Shown: positions 6,953 to 13,638 of the stretch, one piece after another | How positions within the stretch are numbered: the stretch's first letter is position 1 | How the letters are laid out: each line of letters opens with the position of its first letter | Source: SLJK01 sp964567295 | GTDB taxonomy: Bacteria > Bacillota > Dethiobacteria > DTU022 > UBA8154 | Direction: 5' to 3' | DNA: 26,326 nucleotides | NCBI GenBank assembly: GCA_964567295.1 | Contig: CAZMLU010000020.1 | Coordinates: 1 to 26,326, forward strand | Translations under genes and position numbers: made by a program | Notes under the pieces: generated by a model | What the model saw: the letters and a program-made list of their open reading frames with translations, nothing else | Told to the model about the DNA's origin: nothing | The model's database searches: none

Positions 6953-7588
6953 TCAAGTCGATATATCCTCGTTTTGGCCCAGTCCGTGGGAAAAGGCAAA
7001 GAGCGCCGCCTGGGTCCTGTCTTCCATCTCCAGCTTTTCCAGCAGGTTGCAGATATGTTTTTTTACCGTGTTTTCACTGATATAGAGCTTACTGGATATG
7101 GAGCGGTTGTTCAGCCCTTCCGCCAGGGCCTCCAGGATCTCCCTCTCTCTTAAAGTCAGTTCCTTGAAGGGATCCTTGCTGCCCCCATCCATGATGCTGT
7201 TGACAATCTCGGGATCATAGTAGCGGCGCCCCCGGGCCACCAAGCGCACGGCTGAGACCAGCTCTTCGGGCAGCGCCTCTTTCAACATGTAGCCGTCCAC
7301 GTTTGCGGAGACGGCCTGGGTGACTTCCCGGTGGGAGGCATAGGAGGTAAGGATTACAAAGCGGCAGGAAATATTCTTTTCCCTGGCGCGGCGGATCAAC
7401 TCCAGCCCCCCTCCGCCGGGCATCTTCAGGTCCACCAGGGCTACATCGGGAACGGCCGTAAGCAGCAGCTCCAAACCTTCATCCGTGGAAGAGGCCGTGC
7501 CCACCACCTCTATATCTTCCTCCATGCTCATCGCTTCTACCACCCCGTGCAGCACGATAGGGTGATCATCAACAATTACAATTCTCAA
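6953..7588 (-). CDS. NarL/LuxR-family response regulator, second copy
   Basis: A 211-residue paralogue of the regulator at 5544-6170. The receiver domain has VDDHP near the N-terminus, Asp53 in LVDLKMPG, Thr80 and Lys102. The LuxR-type helix-turn-helix (about residues 140-200) has LTLREREIL, NNRSISSKLYISENTVKKH and RTQAALFA. Both regulators also share the phrase GYxLKEALPEELxSAxRxVARG, so they descend from one duplication. The start is a TTG at 7588 behind AGGAGGAGAG; its first bases overlap the TGA of the kinase gene (TTGA), indicating translational coupling. The conserved recognition helix suggests overlapping binding sites with the first regulator, which is inference. Confidence 0.92.
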   Translation of the reverse strand: MRIVIVDDHPIVLHGVVEAMSMEEDIEVVGTASSTDEGLELLLTAVPDVALVDLKMPGGGGLELIRRAREKNISCRFVILTSYASHREVTQAVSANVDGYMLKEALPEELVSAVRLVARGRRYYDPEIVNSIMDGGSKDPFKELTLREREILEALAEGLNNRSISSKLYISENTVKKHICNLLEKLEMEDRTQAALFAFSHGLGQNEDIST

Positions 7589-9303
7589 AGGGAACTCTCC
7601 TCCTTACCGGCGGGTGCGGCCGTCCAGCCCCTGCCCCTGCCTGGATTAATCTCACAGTGGATGCGTGTGCCCCGGCCCGGGTTGCTCTCCACCTGCAGCT
7701 CGCCGCCCATGCTTCGGGTCAGCTCCTTCATATTGATGAGCCCCAGCCCGCTGTGGGGATTGCTTCCCTCCGCCGGGGGCTCAAATCCCCTGCCGTCATC
7801 GGAAATTTCAAGGGAAAAAATTCCCTCTTTTTCTTCTATGCTCACGCTGATGCTGCGGCAATGCCCGTGGCGGATGGCATTGCCGGTAGCCTCCCTGATA
7901 ATGCGGAAAAGGGACCTCTGCAGGTGTGAGGAAAGCTGCTGCAGGTAGCCCGTATGATTGAAGCTTACCGTTACGTTGTTCATCTGGCCCAGGTCGCGCA
8001 GGTATTTCCCCACCTCTTCCTTGAAGGGTTCCTGTTCGTTCTTCAGGGAACTCATGCGGTAGATGGCCGTGCGCAGTTCCTTCAGGGTTTTCTGGGCTGT
8101 TTGCTGCATTAAACGCAACCGTTCCTGCAGCTCTTCCGGCAGGGTGCTTTTTTTGATGATCATATCTATCCCGTAGATGAGCCCGAAAAGGTTCTGGGTT
8201 ACGTTATCGTGAATCTCCCTGGCGATACGGTCCTTCTCTTCCAGCAAGAGGACCTCCTCGGCCACGGACTCCAGGGAATGCTTCTCCAGGGCCGCAGCGC
8301 AGAGGTCGGCCATAAAACCGAGGGTCTGCTGTAATCCTCCGGTCTCCCAGCTCTCTCCCGGGTAAAAGGCCGAAAGCAGGCCGAAGACGTGCGATTTGGA
8401 CTTGATCTTCACCGTCAAGAGCGACCCCGTCTGCCCTTCCCGGCCGATAGGTTCCAACTGGTCCACATGGAAATCGGGGGCTGTGGTTTTATGTTGATAC
8501 AATTCTTTGAGGTAGGGATACCACTGCGTTTCAAGGAGAATGTTGCGTAATCCCTTTACGGAATAGTAATTCTTTTTAGCGCTCCCCTGGATCTCTGAAT
8601 CGGTCTCTACCCAGATAATAACCTTCAAGGCCCCGGTCATGGCTTTGCTGTAAGAAGCAAAAAGGCTCACTATTTCACGGGGATCCGTGCGGTTGGAAAA
8701 AACCTCCACGGCCTCGTAGAGAGACTTGATATGCTGCAGCTGCTCATGCATAACCTCCGACTGGTGGGAAACCCTGCGGATGAAATAGTTGAAAAGCTGG
8801 GCAGCCAGGGTTGCGAGGACGAAGAAAAGGATAAAGGGATAACGGTCCGGCCAGATGGCAAAGGTAGCCTCCACTCCATAAAGGTCAAAACGCTGCAGAA
8901 ATCCTGCCGCAGCCATAAAGACAGTCATCATAAGCCAGCAGAAATAGACGGGCATTAGGGTGGCCGCCAGCAGAATAGGGTTGATGGCGTACCAGAGAAA
9001 AGCGCTGCCCAGGCCGCCTGTTAGGATCAGGATGGAGGCCAATCCCAGGGTTTCAACAAAAATAAGGAGCTTCCGGACCCGATCGCTCTGCCCCTCCATG
9101 TTGTAGAGGCGGGTAAAGACAAAGGCTTCTAAAAAAAGGAAAAGGCATACCCCTACTTTCAGGTAGGCAGGGGAATGGGGCGGCCCCACAAGGTATATCC
9201 CGGAAGTAATCAACAGGGAGACATAACGGTAGTAACTAAGTAGAGAAGAAAGCTCCATAGTCTGCCAGGAAAGGCGCTTTTTTAAATTTTTCAGGAAAGG
9301 CAC
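7585..9303 (-). CDS. Membrane sensor histidine kinase with GAF domain, second copy
   Basis: A 572-residue kinase paired with the regulator that overlaps its end by 4 nt. It has about six hydrophobic segments (residues 24-176) including GGLGSAF, a GAF-like region (about 190-345), HisKA_3 with phospho-acceptor His365 in AREIHDNVTQ, and a HATPase domain with EATGNAIRHG (Asn475), DDGRGFE and GLGLINM. It resembles the first kinase along its length but lacks one of the two GAF regions; the segment SLYEAVE at the start of the shared GAF region is identical in both. The GTG start at 9303 has only a weak ribosome binding site and an internal ATG at 9258 has none, so the start is less certain. An extended -10 promoter lies at 9382-9390. 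Confidence 0.9.
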   Translation of the reverse strand: MPFLKNLKKRLSWQTMELSSLLSYYRYVSLLITSGIYLVGPPHSPAYLKVGVCLFLFLEAFVFTRLYNMEGQSDRVRKLLIFVETLGLASILILTGGLGSAFLWYAINPILLAATLMPVYFCWLMMTVFMAAAGFLQRFDLYGVEATFAIWPDRYPFILFFVLATLAAQLFNYFIRRVSHQSEVMHEQLQHIKSLYEAVEVFSNRTDPREIVSLFASYSKAMTGALKVIIWVETDSEIQGSAKKNYYSVKGLRNILLETQWYPYLKELYQHKTTAPDFHVDQLEPIGREGQTGSLLTVKIKSKSHVFGLLSAFYPGESWETGGLQQTLGFMADLCAAALEKHSLESVAEEVLLLEEKDRIAREIHDNVTQNLFGLIYGIDMIIKKSTLPEELQERLRLMQQTAQKTLKELRTAIYRMSSLKNEQEPFKEEVGKYLRDLGQMNNVTVSFNHTGYLQQLSSHLQRSLFRIIREATGNAIRHGHCRSISVSIEEKEGIFSLEISDDGRGFEPPAEGSNPHSGLGLINMKELTRSMGGELQVESNPGRGTRIHCEINPGRGRGWTAAPAGKEESSL

Positions 9304-9381
9304 AAGCGTTCACCACCATGCTGCCTTAAATATTTCAAAGATAATCCCTGCAGATCATAAGGCCGGGCCTTGATTGTTAAT

Positions 9382-9390
9382 ATTATATCA
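9382..9390 (-). promoter_or_regulatory. Extended -10 promoter of the second kinase operon
   Basis: TGA-TATAAT on the minus strand, a perfect TGn extended -10, with no good -35. It lies about 80 bp upstream of the kinase start. Confidence 0.5.
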
Positions 9391-9452
9391 TTTTTGCAAT
9401 ACTTTTTACCATTCCCTAACATTTTAAAAAGAAAAAGCTTTGGAAAAGCAGC

Positions 9453-9482
9453 TTGCGTTACTTGTAAGAATTATAGTAAAAT
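9453..9482 (+). promoter_or_regulatory. Possible promoter of the LapA-like gene
   Basis: TTGCGT (9453-9458), an 18-bp spacer and TAAAAT (9477-9482), located 38 bp before the ATG. The match is moderate only. Confidence 0.35.
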
Positions 9483-9520
9483 AACAGTCAAAGAGAATTT
9501 TGCCTGAAAGGGGGAGAAAA

Positions 9521-9718
9521 ATGAAACCCAAGGTGATCGCTGTCCTGGTGCTTGTAGTAATACTAATCATTATTATGGTTCAAAACACCCACGTTATTGA
9601 TCTCAACCTGCTTTTCTGGACTATATCCATGTCACAGATCATTCTTATCGGCCTTTCCATTCTCTGCGGTATTATCATCGGCTACCTGACCTTTATGTTA
9701 ACCGGGCCGAAAAGGTAG
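9521..9718 (+). CDS. LapA-domain (DUF1049-like) small membrane protein
   Basis: A 65-residue protein with two transmembrane helices (about residues 4-24 and 38-60). The connecting segment VQNTHVIDLNLLFW is typical of the LapA/DUF1049 family (QN...V.L.FL.W pattern), which is widespread in Firmicutes and has no firm function there. The ATG at 9521 is chosen because AAGGGGGA lies 5 nt before it; the frame extends upstream to 9500 but that part covers the ribosome binding site. It is monocistronic between a promoter candidate and the terminator at 9752-9800. Confidence 0.82.
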   Translation: MKPKVIAVLVLVVILIIIMVQNTHVIDLNLLFWTISMSQIILIGLSILCGIIIGYLTFMLTGPKR

Positions 9719-9751
9719 TGTTATAAAAAATTCAACAGCTTGAAAAGAGCC

Positions 9752-9800
9752 GGCCGGGTTTCACCCTAATGAAAGGGGACTTCCCGGCCAGCCGTTTTGT
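9752..9800. terminator. Terminator between LapA-like and small membrane protein genes
   Basis: Outer stem GGCCGGG (9752-9758) with CCCGGCC (9783-9789) enclosing an inner CCCT/AGGG hairpin, followed by GTTTTG on the plus strand and CTCTTTTC on the minus strand. It lies between convergent genes and is probably bidirectional. Confidence 0.75.
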
Positions 9801-9806
9801 CGCAAA

Positions 9807-10016
9807 TCATTTTTTCTTTTTTTGGGCCTGATCAAACTTGAGAAGGGAAAGAATAATATATAATTTAAGACTTACCAGGGCGACAAAAACAATGATAACA
9901 AAAACGATAGCTCCTGTTCTCAGCCATGCGGCGATGGCCGCCACAATCACAACCAGAGCCAAAATAATGGCCCGGTTAAGGGGATTCTCCGGCAAACGGA
10001 TCTTGGACTTGGTCAT
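9807..10016 (-). CDS. Small membrane protein, function unknown
   Basis: A 69-residue protein with two hydrophobic helices (about residues 17-31 and 34-56) and the basic tail QKKKK. It is not a family I recognise. I place the start at the ATG at 10016 (MTKSKIRL) because AAGGTGG lies just upstream and the preceding yyaL-like gene stops 13 bp earlier. A longer in-frame reading up to 10244 would overlap that gene by 215 bp and has no support. It is probably co-transcribed with the yyaL-like gene and ends before the shared terminator. Confidence 0.65.
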   Translation of the reverse strand: MTKSKIRLPENPLNRAIILALVVIVAAIAAWLRTGAIVFVIIVFVALVSLKLYIILSLLKFDQAQKKKK

Positions 10017-10029
10017 TTTACCAACCACC

Positions 10030-12111
10030 TTAAACCGCGGCTTCACGGTCCAGTAATTTCCCCCACTCCTCGGGATCAGTAAGGGGCTGTAAGCAGCTAA
10101 AGTTTCGACAGAGATAAGCGGTAGCGCTGTCCTGCAGAGGCTTCTTGTCCTGGATATGGGGCGAGGTGCGCTGCAGACGTTCAAAGTTGTCTTCCCCGAA
10201 GGAGAGAAGCACTTTGCGGGGTAGAAAGCGCTCATAAACGGCACTTAACATTTTCTCCGTAACAGGATCGTCTCTTTCTCCTGCCACCACTATCTCCTGC
10301 ACGGGGCCCAGGGCAAAGTCGGCAGCGCTCAGCATGGCCGTAAAGCCCGCGGGCGACTGCTTTAGGAAGGACCCGAAGCTCTCGATAAGCTCCAGGGCCT
10401 TTGTCTCCAGGTTTTCATCGGAGGTAATGGAGGCCAGGCGCAGCAGGTTTTGCGCAGCTACAGAATTGGGAGAAGGAAGGGCACCATCGAATGCCTCCCG
10501 CACCTGCAAGGGCAAATCCCCACTGTCGGAGCGGGACTGGGAAAGGCCTCCCTCTTCTTTGTCCCGGAACAGATCCAGCATCTTCTCCGTAAGGGAAAGG
10601 GCTTTTTCCAGGTAGAGCGGCTCCGGCAGAGCCTCGTAAAGGTCCAGCAGCCCTGATACAAAATAGGCGTAATCCTCGGCAAAACCCTTAATGGCCGCTT
10701 CACCGCCCCTGTAACAATGGAGCAGGGTCCCCTCTTCCTTTTCCATCTCCCGGAGTATAAATTCCGCCGCCTTTGCAGCTGCCCGGGCATAGATCTCTCC
10801 CTTCAAGGCGCCTGCGCCCTTGGCCAGGGCACCGATCATGAGCCCGTTCCAGGAGGTAAGGATCTTGTCATCCAGTGACGGACGCACTCTCTGCAGGCGT
10901 TTGTCCAGCAACATTTTACGGGATTCCTCCAGCAGGAAAAACCACTCCCGCTGGTCTATTCCCTGCTCTTCTAAAAAAGCATCCCTGCGGCGCGGGAGGT
11001 GCAGTATGTTTTTGCCTTCCTCGAAATTACCTTTCCCGGTAACCCCCCAGTAGGAACAGAGCAGTTCTCCTCTCTCCTCCCCCAGGGCTTCCAGCAGTTC
11101 CTGCTTTTCCCACAGGTAGTACTTCCCTTCCACTCCCTCGCTCTCCGCATTTTCCGCAGAGTAGAACCCTCCGTTTTGATCCTGCATTTCGCCCAGCACA
11201 TAGGTAAAGATCTTGTGTGCCGTATCGGCAAAGCTTTCTATCCCTGTGGCCTGGTAAGCTTCCACGTAGGCCCCTGCCAGCAGCGCCTGGTCGTAGAGCA
11301 TTTTCTCGAAATGAGGAACCAGCCACTTTTCATCTACAGAATAACGGTGAAAACCGTAACCGAGGTGGTCAAAGATCCCCCCTCTTTCCATGCTCTCCAG
11401 GGTATGTTTCACCATGTTGAGATAATCTTCTTCACCGCTCCGTTTCCACATTCGCAGGAGAAAGGTCAGGCTGTGGGGCATGGGGAATTTGGGAGCACGG
11501 CCAAAACCACCGTGGGCGCGGTCAAAAATCTTTTTCAGCCCCTCTGCTGCCTGCTGCAAGGTCCCTTCCCGGACGACCCCTTCCGCGCGGCCGGCCTGCT
11601 GTTTTTTCAGGGAGCCCAGGACCTCACGGCCCTTTTCTTCCAGGGATTTTCTGTCTCTTTCCCACAGCTGAGCCACTTCCTTCAGGATATTCTTTAAACC
11701 GGGCATATTATAGCGGGGCTCCCTGGGGAAAAAGGTCCCGGCAAAAAAGGGGATCTTATCAGGAGTCATGATAACAGTAAGAGGCCATCCTCCCTGGCCG
11801 GTAAACATCTGGCAAACGTTCATATAGAGCTGATCTACATCGGGGCGCTCCTCACGGTCCACCTTGATAGAAATAAAATGCTCGTTTAAAATCCAGGCCA
11901 GCTTATCATCTTCAAAAGAATCCCTGGCCATGTTATGGCACCAGTGGCAGGTGCTGTAACCTATACTCAAGAAGATAGGCAGGTCCTTGCTCCTGGCGGC
12001 TTCAAAGGCCTCTTCACCCCAGGGGTACCAATCTACGGGATTATAGGCGTGCTGCAGTAAATAGGGGGATTTTTCGTTGATAAGCCTGTTGGTTTTTCCG
12101 GCCGGCTTCAC
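10030..12111 (-). CDS. yyaL: YyaL-type thioredoxin domain protein (DUF255)
   Basis: About 693 residues, the usual size of YyaL/spermatogenesis-associated protein 20 homologues. The N-terminal thioredoxin-fold domain opens with the family signature NRLINEKSPYLLQHA and NPVDWYPW and carries a CxxC (Cys55-His-Trp-Cys58). The remainder is an alpha/alpha toroid related to N-acylglucosamine 2-epimerases and cellulases, with HFEKMLYDQ and LTSWNGLM motifs. The true biochemical role of this family is unsettled. The frame runs open to 12288, but the homologous part begins at the GTG at 12111, which is preceded by GGAAGGAAG. The longer version would overlap the divergent DUF4321 gene and its promoter. 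Confidence 0.9.
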   Translation of the reverse strand: MKPAGKTNRLINEKSPYLLQHAYNPVDWYPWGEEAFEAARSKDLPIFLSIGYSTCHWCHNMARDSFEDDKLAWILNEHFISIKVDREERPDVDQLYMNVCQMFTGQGGWPLTVIMTPDKIPFFAGTFFPREPRYNMPGLKNILKEVAQLWERDRKSLEEKGREVLGSLKKQQAGRAEGVVREGTLQQAAEGLKKIFDRAHGGFGRAPKFPMPHSLTFLLRMWKRSGEEDYLNMVKHTLESMERGGIFDHLGYGFHRYSVDEKWLVPHFEKMLYDQALLAGAYVEAYQATGIESFADTAHKIFTYVLGEMQDQNGGFYSAENAESEGVEGKYYLWEKQELLEALGEERGELLCSYWGVTGKGNFEEGKNILHLPRRRDAFLEEQGIDQREWFFLLEESRKMLLDKRLQRVRPSLDDKILTSWNGLMIGALAKGAGALKGEIYARAAAKAAEFILREMEKEEGTLLHCYRGGEAAIKGFAEDYAYFVSGLLDLYEALPEPLYLEKALSLTEKMLDLFRDKEEGGLSQSRSDSGDLPLQVREAFDGALPSPNSVAAQNLLRLASITSDENLETKALELIESFGSFLKQSPAGFTAMLSAADFALGPVQEIVVAGERDDPVTEKMLSAVYERFLPRKVLLSFGEDNFERLQRTSPHIQDKKPLQDSATAYLCRNFSCLQPLTDPEEWGKLLDREAAV

Positions 12112-12186
12112 AATACACCACTTCCTTCCGTTAAGTATTTTATACAAGCAGTTGCTGGCAGGAAAACCAGCAGAAAAAAGGGAAAT

Positions 12187-12215
12187 TTGCCGGAGGCGTA
12201 GAATTGGTCTATAGA
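12187..12215 (+). promoter_or_regulatory. Promoter of the DUF4321 gene
   Basis: TTGCCG (12187-12192), a 17-bp spacer and TATAGA (12210-12215), 23 bp before the ATG at 12239. Confidence 0.55.
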
Positions 12216-12238
12216 TAATAGAAGCGGAGGTAGAAAAG

Positions 12239-12487
12239 ATGGCTAAAACGCCCAGAAGTACGGGATTATTAATTCTGCTCCTTGTCATAGGAAGTATTTT
12301 CGGGACGCTGCTGGGACAGGCCTTAAGGGACTATCTCCCTCTCCTGAACTTCGGTCAGACAATCGGCCTGGATCCTACCACCGTTGATTTGGCTGCCATT
12401 ACTTTAACACTGGGTATAACCTTGCAAATGAATATTGCCACTATCATTGGTTTTTTTATTGCCCTTTTTATCTATTCACGTCTATAA
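12239..12487 (+). CDS. DUF4321 small membrane protein
   Basis: An 82-residue protein with two hydrophobic helices (about residues 8-27 and 62-80) separated by a loop containing LNFGQTIGLDPTTVDL. The layout and the GTLLGQALRDYLPLL region match DUF4321 proteins of Clostridia, whose function is unknown. GCGGAGG lies 8 nt before the ATG at 12239. It is divergent from the yyaL-like gene. Its stop codon abuts the perfect -35 hexamer of the promoter at 12488, so no terminator separates it from the candidate RNA downstream. Confidence 0.83.
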   Translation: MAKTPRSTGLLILLLVIGSIFGTLLGQALRDYLPLLNFGQTIGLDPTTVDLAAITLTLGITLQMNIATIIGFFIALFIYSRL

Positions 12488-12516
12488 TTGACATACTTTT
12501 CGGAAGCATCTATAAT
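12488..12516 (+). promoter_or_regulatory. Perfect consensus sigma-A promoter
   Basis: TTGACA (12488-12493), a spacer of exactly 17 bp and TATAAT (12511-12516): both hexamers match the consensus at every base. The first transcribed base should be near 12523. No convincing coding sequence follows. Confidence 0.85.
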
Positions 12517-12522
12517 AAATAC

Positions 12523-12716
12523 AAGCACCGCTGCTTATAAAGAAAGCCTGCCAAAAAATATTGTGACGAATATGAGAAAGAAAAAGGTTACAGGTCCCAG
12601 GTTGTGAGCGATGAAGTCTGTCCCAAGTGCTCCCTTTAGACCGAATTCTACAAACAACAACTTTATCCTGCAACTGTCAATAAACGTCCCTCCATGCAAA
12701 GTGGAGGGACATATTT
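12523..12716 (+). ncRNA. Candidate small RNA of about 190 nt
   Basis: Bounded by the perfect promoter at 12488-12516 and the strong terminator at 12686-12719. No frame has a start codon with a ribosome binding site. An UGC..AUAAAG segment near the 5' end (about 12531-12543) can pair with CUUUAU..GCA (about 12661-12672), so the ends may form a long imperfect stem. Length and promoter strength would suit a 6S-like or other abundant RNA, but I do not recognise the sequence. One start-less frame (about 12543-12638) reads KKYCDEYEKEKGY and then DEVCPKCSL before a stop, so a decayed zinc-ribbon gene is the alternative. Confidence 0.45.
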
Positions 12717-12719
12717 TTT
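12686..12719. terminator. Strong terminator, candidate RNA / korB
   Basis: A 9-bp perfect stem GTCCCTCCA/TGGAGGGAC (arms 12686-12694 and 12702-12710) with a 7-nt loop, followed by ATATTTTTT on the plus strand. On the minus strand it is followed only by GTTTATT, so it should be weaker there, at the end of korB. Confidence 0.87.
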
Positions 12720-12786
12720 AATAATCCATATATGCAAGAGAGGGATTAGAAATATCTTCTTGAGGCAACATGAACAGAAACTGCAC

Positions 12787-13638
12787 TCAGCGAAATTCTT
12801 CCTGCAGGTGCTCCAGGGAAGATGGCCTAAAAGTGCGCCGGGCCAGGGGCTCTCCCTCTAAACAGGGAAAGCTCTCTTCGAAAGTGGGACGGGGAACGCT
12901 GTAGAAGATCCCCAGGGGTATTTCCTCCCCCCACTGAGCAGCCAGCTTCAGGGCACCTTCCAGGTCCGCGGGATCATGGTTTTCTACTTTGTAAGTGCGC
13001 TTTTTATACCACGCGAAGGTATTCAGTTTGTTGAAGATAACACAGGGCTGCAAAATATCGATGAGGGCGTAGCCCGGAAACCGGAGCGCCGCCTTCATGG
13101 CCTCTTTCAAGTGCTCCTTTTCGCCGCTGAAACAGCGGGCAACAAAACCTGCCCCCAAAGTCAGGGCAAGGGTGAGGGGGTTAAGAGGCGGGAGTGATAC
13201 GCCCCCTGTCTGGACCCCTGTTTTCATCCCCTGCTCACTGGTAGGGCTGGCCTGTCCCTTGGTGAGGCCGTAGATCTGGTTGTTGTGTACAAAGTGGGCA
13301 ATATCAGGATTACGGCGTATATTATGCAGAAAGTGATTGCCACCCTCACCGTAGGAATCCCCGTCACCGGATTCTACTATCACCTTCAGAGAAGTATTGG
13401 CCAGGCGGGCTCCTACGGCAGGAGGCAATGCCCGTCCGTGGAGGCCGTTAAAACCGTTGAGGTGCAAATAATGAGGAATTTTTGCGGCCTGGCCGATGCC
13501 GGAACAAAGCAGTACGCGGTGTGACGGAAGGGAAAGCTCCGCCAGGGCTTCTGCCAGGGCCTGCTTGATGGCAAAATTTCCGCACCCCGGACACCATGCC
13601 GTTTCTCCTTCTACCAGGTAATCTTCTGCTTTACACAT
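12787..13638 (-). CDS. korB: 2-oxoacid:ferredoxin oxidoreductase, beta subunit
   Basis: A 283-residue catalytic beta subunit that binds thiamine pyrophosphate and a 4Fe-4S cluster and, with KorA, oxidatively decarboxylates a 2-oxoacid to its acyl-CoA while reducing ferredoxin. Seen: the cluster/TPP motif WCPGCGN (Cys16, Cys19), Cys45 in LLCSGIG, Cys199 in LQPCVIF, and the TPP/Mg motif GDGDSYGEGGNH at residues 91-102. The fit is to 2-oxoglutarate-type KorB, but substrate cannot be fixed from sequence alone; other 2-oxoacids are possible. The ATG lies inside korA (8-nt overlap) behind GAGGTG, so the subunits are translationally coupled. No separate ferredoxin-like delta subunit is present nearby. 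Confidence 0.92.
   Translation of the reverse strand: MCKAEDYLVEGETAWCPGCGNFAIKQALAEALAELSLPSHRVLLCSGIGQAAKIPHYLHLNGFNGLHGRALPPAVGARLANTSLKVIVESGDGDSYGEGGNHFLHNIRRNPDIAHFVHNNQIYGLTKGQASPTSEQGMKTGVQTGGVSLPPLNPLTLALTLGAGFVARCFSGEKEHLKEAMKAALRFPGYALIDILQPCVIFNKLNTFAWYKKRTYKVENHDPADLEGALKLAAQWGEEIPLGIFYSVPRPTFEESFPCLEGEPLARRTFRPSSLEHLQEEFR

Noticed and set aside
10017..10244. Longer N-terminus for the small membrane protein
   Set aside because: The extra part overlaps the 3' end of the yyaL-like gene in another frame; a good ribosome binding site precedes the ATG at 10016.
12112..12288. 59-residue N-terminal extension of the YyaL-like protein
   Set aside because: It overlaps the divergent DUF4321 gene and its promoter. 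Family homology starts at the GTG at 12111, which has its own ribosome binding site.
12611..12720. 36-codon plus-strand frame beginning ATGAAGTCTGTCCC and reading through the terminator
   Set aside because: It has no ribosome binding site, its last codons are the terminator hairpin, and the peptide shows no domain or composition bias.
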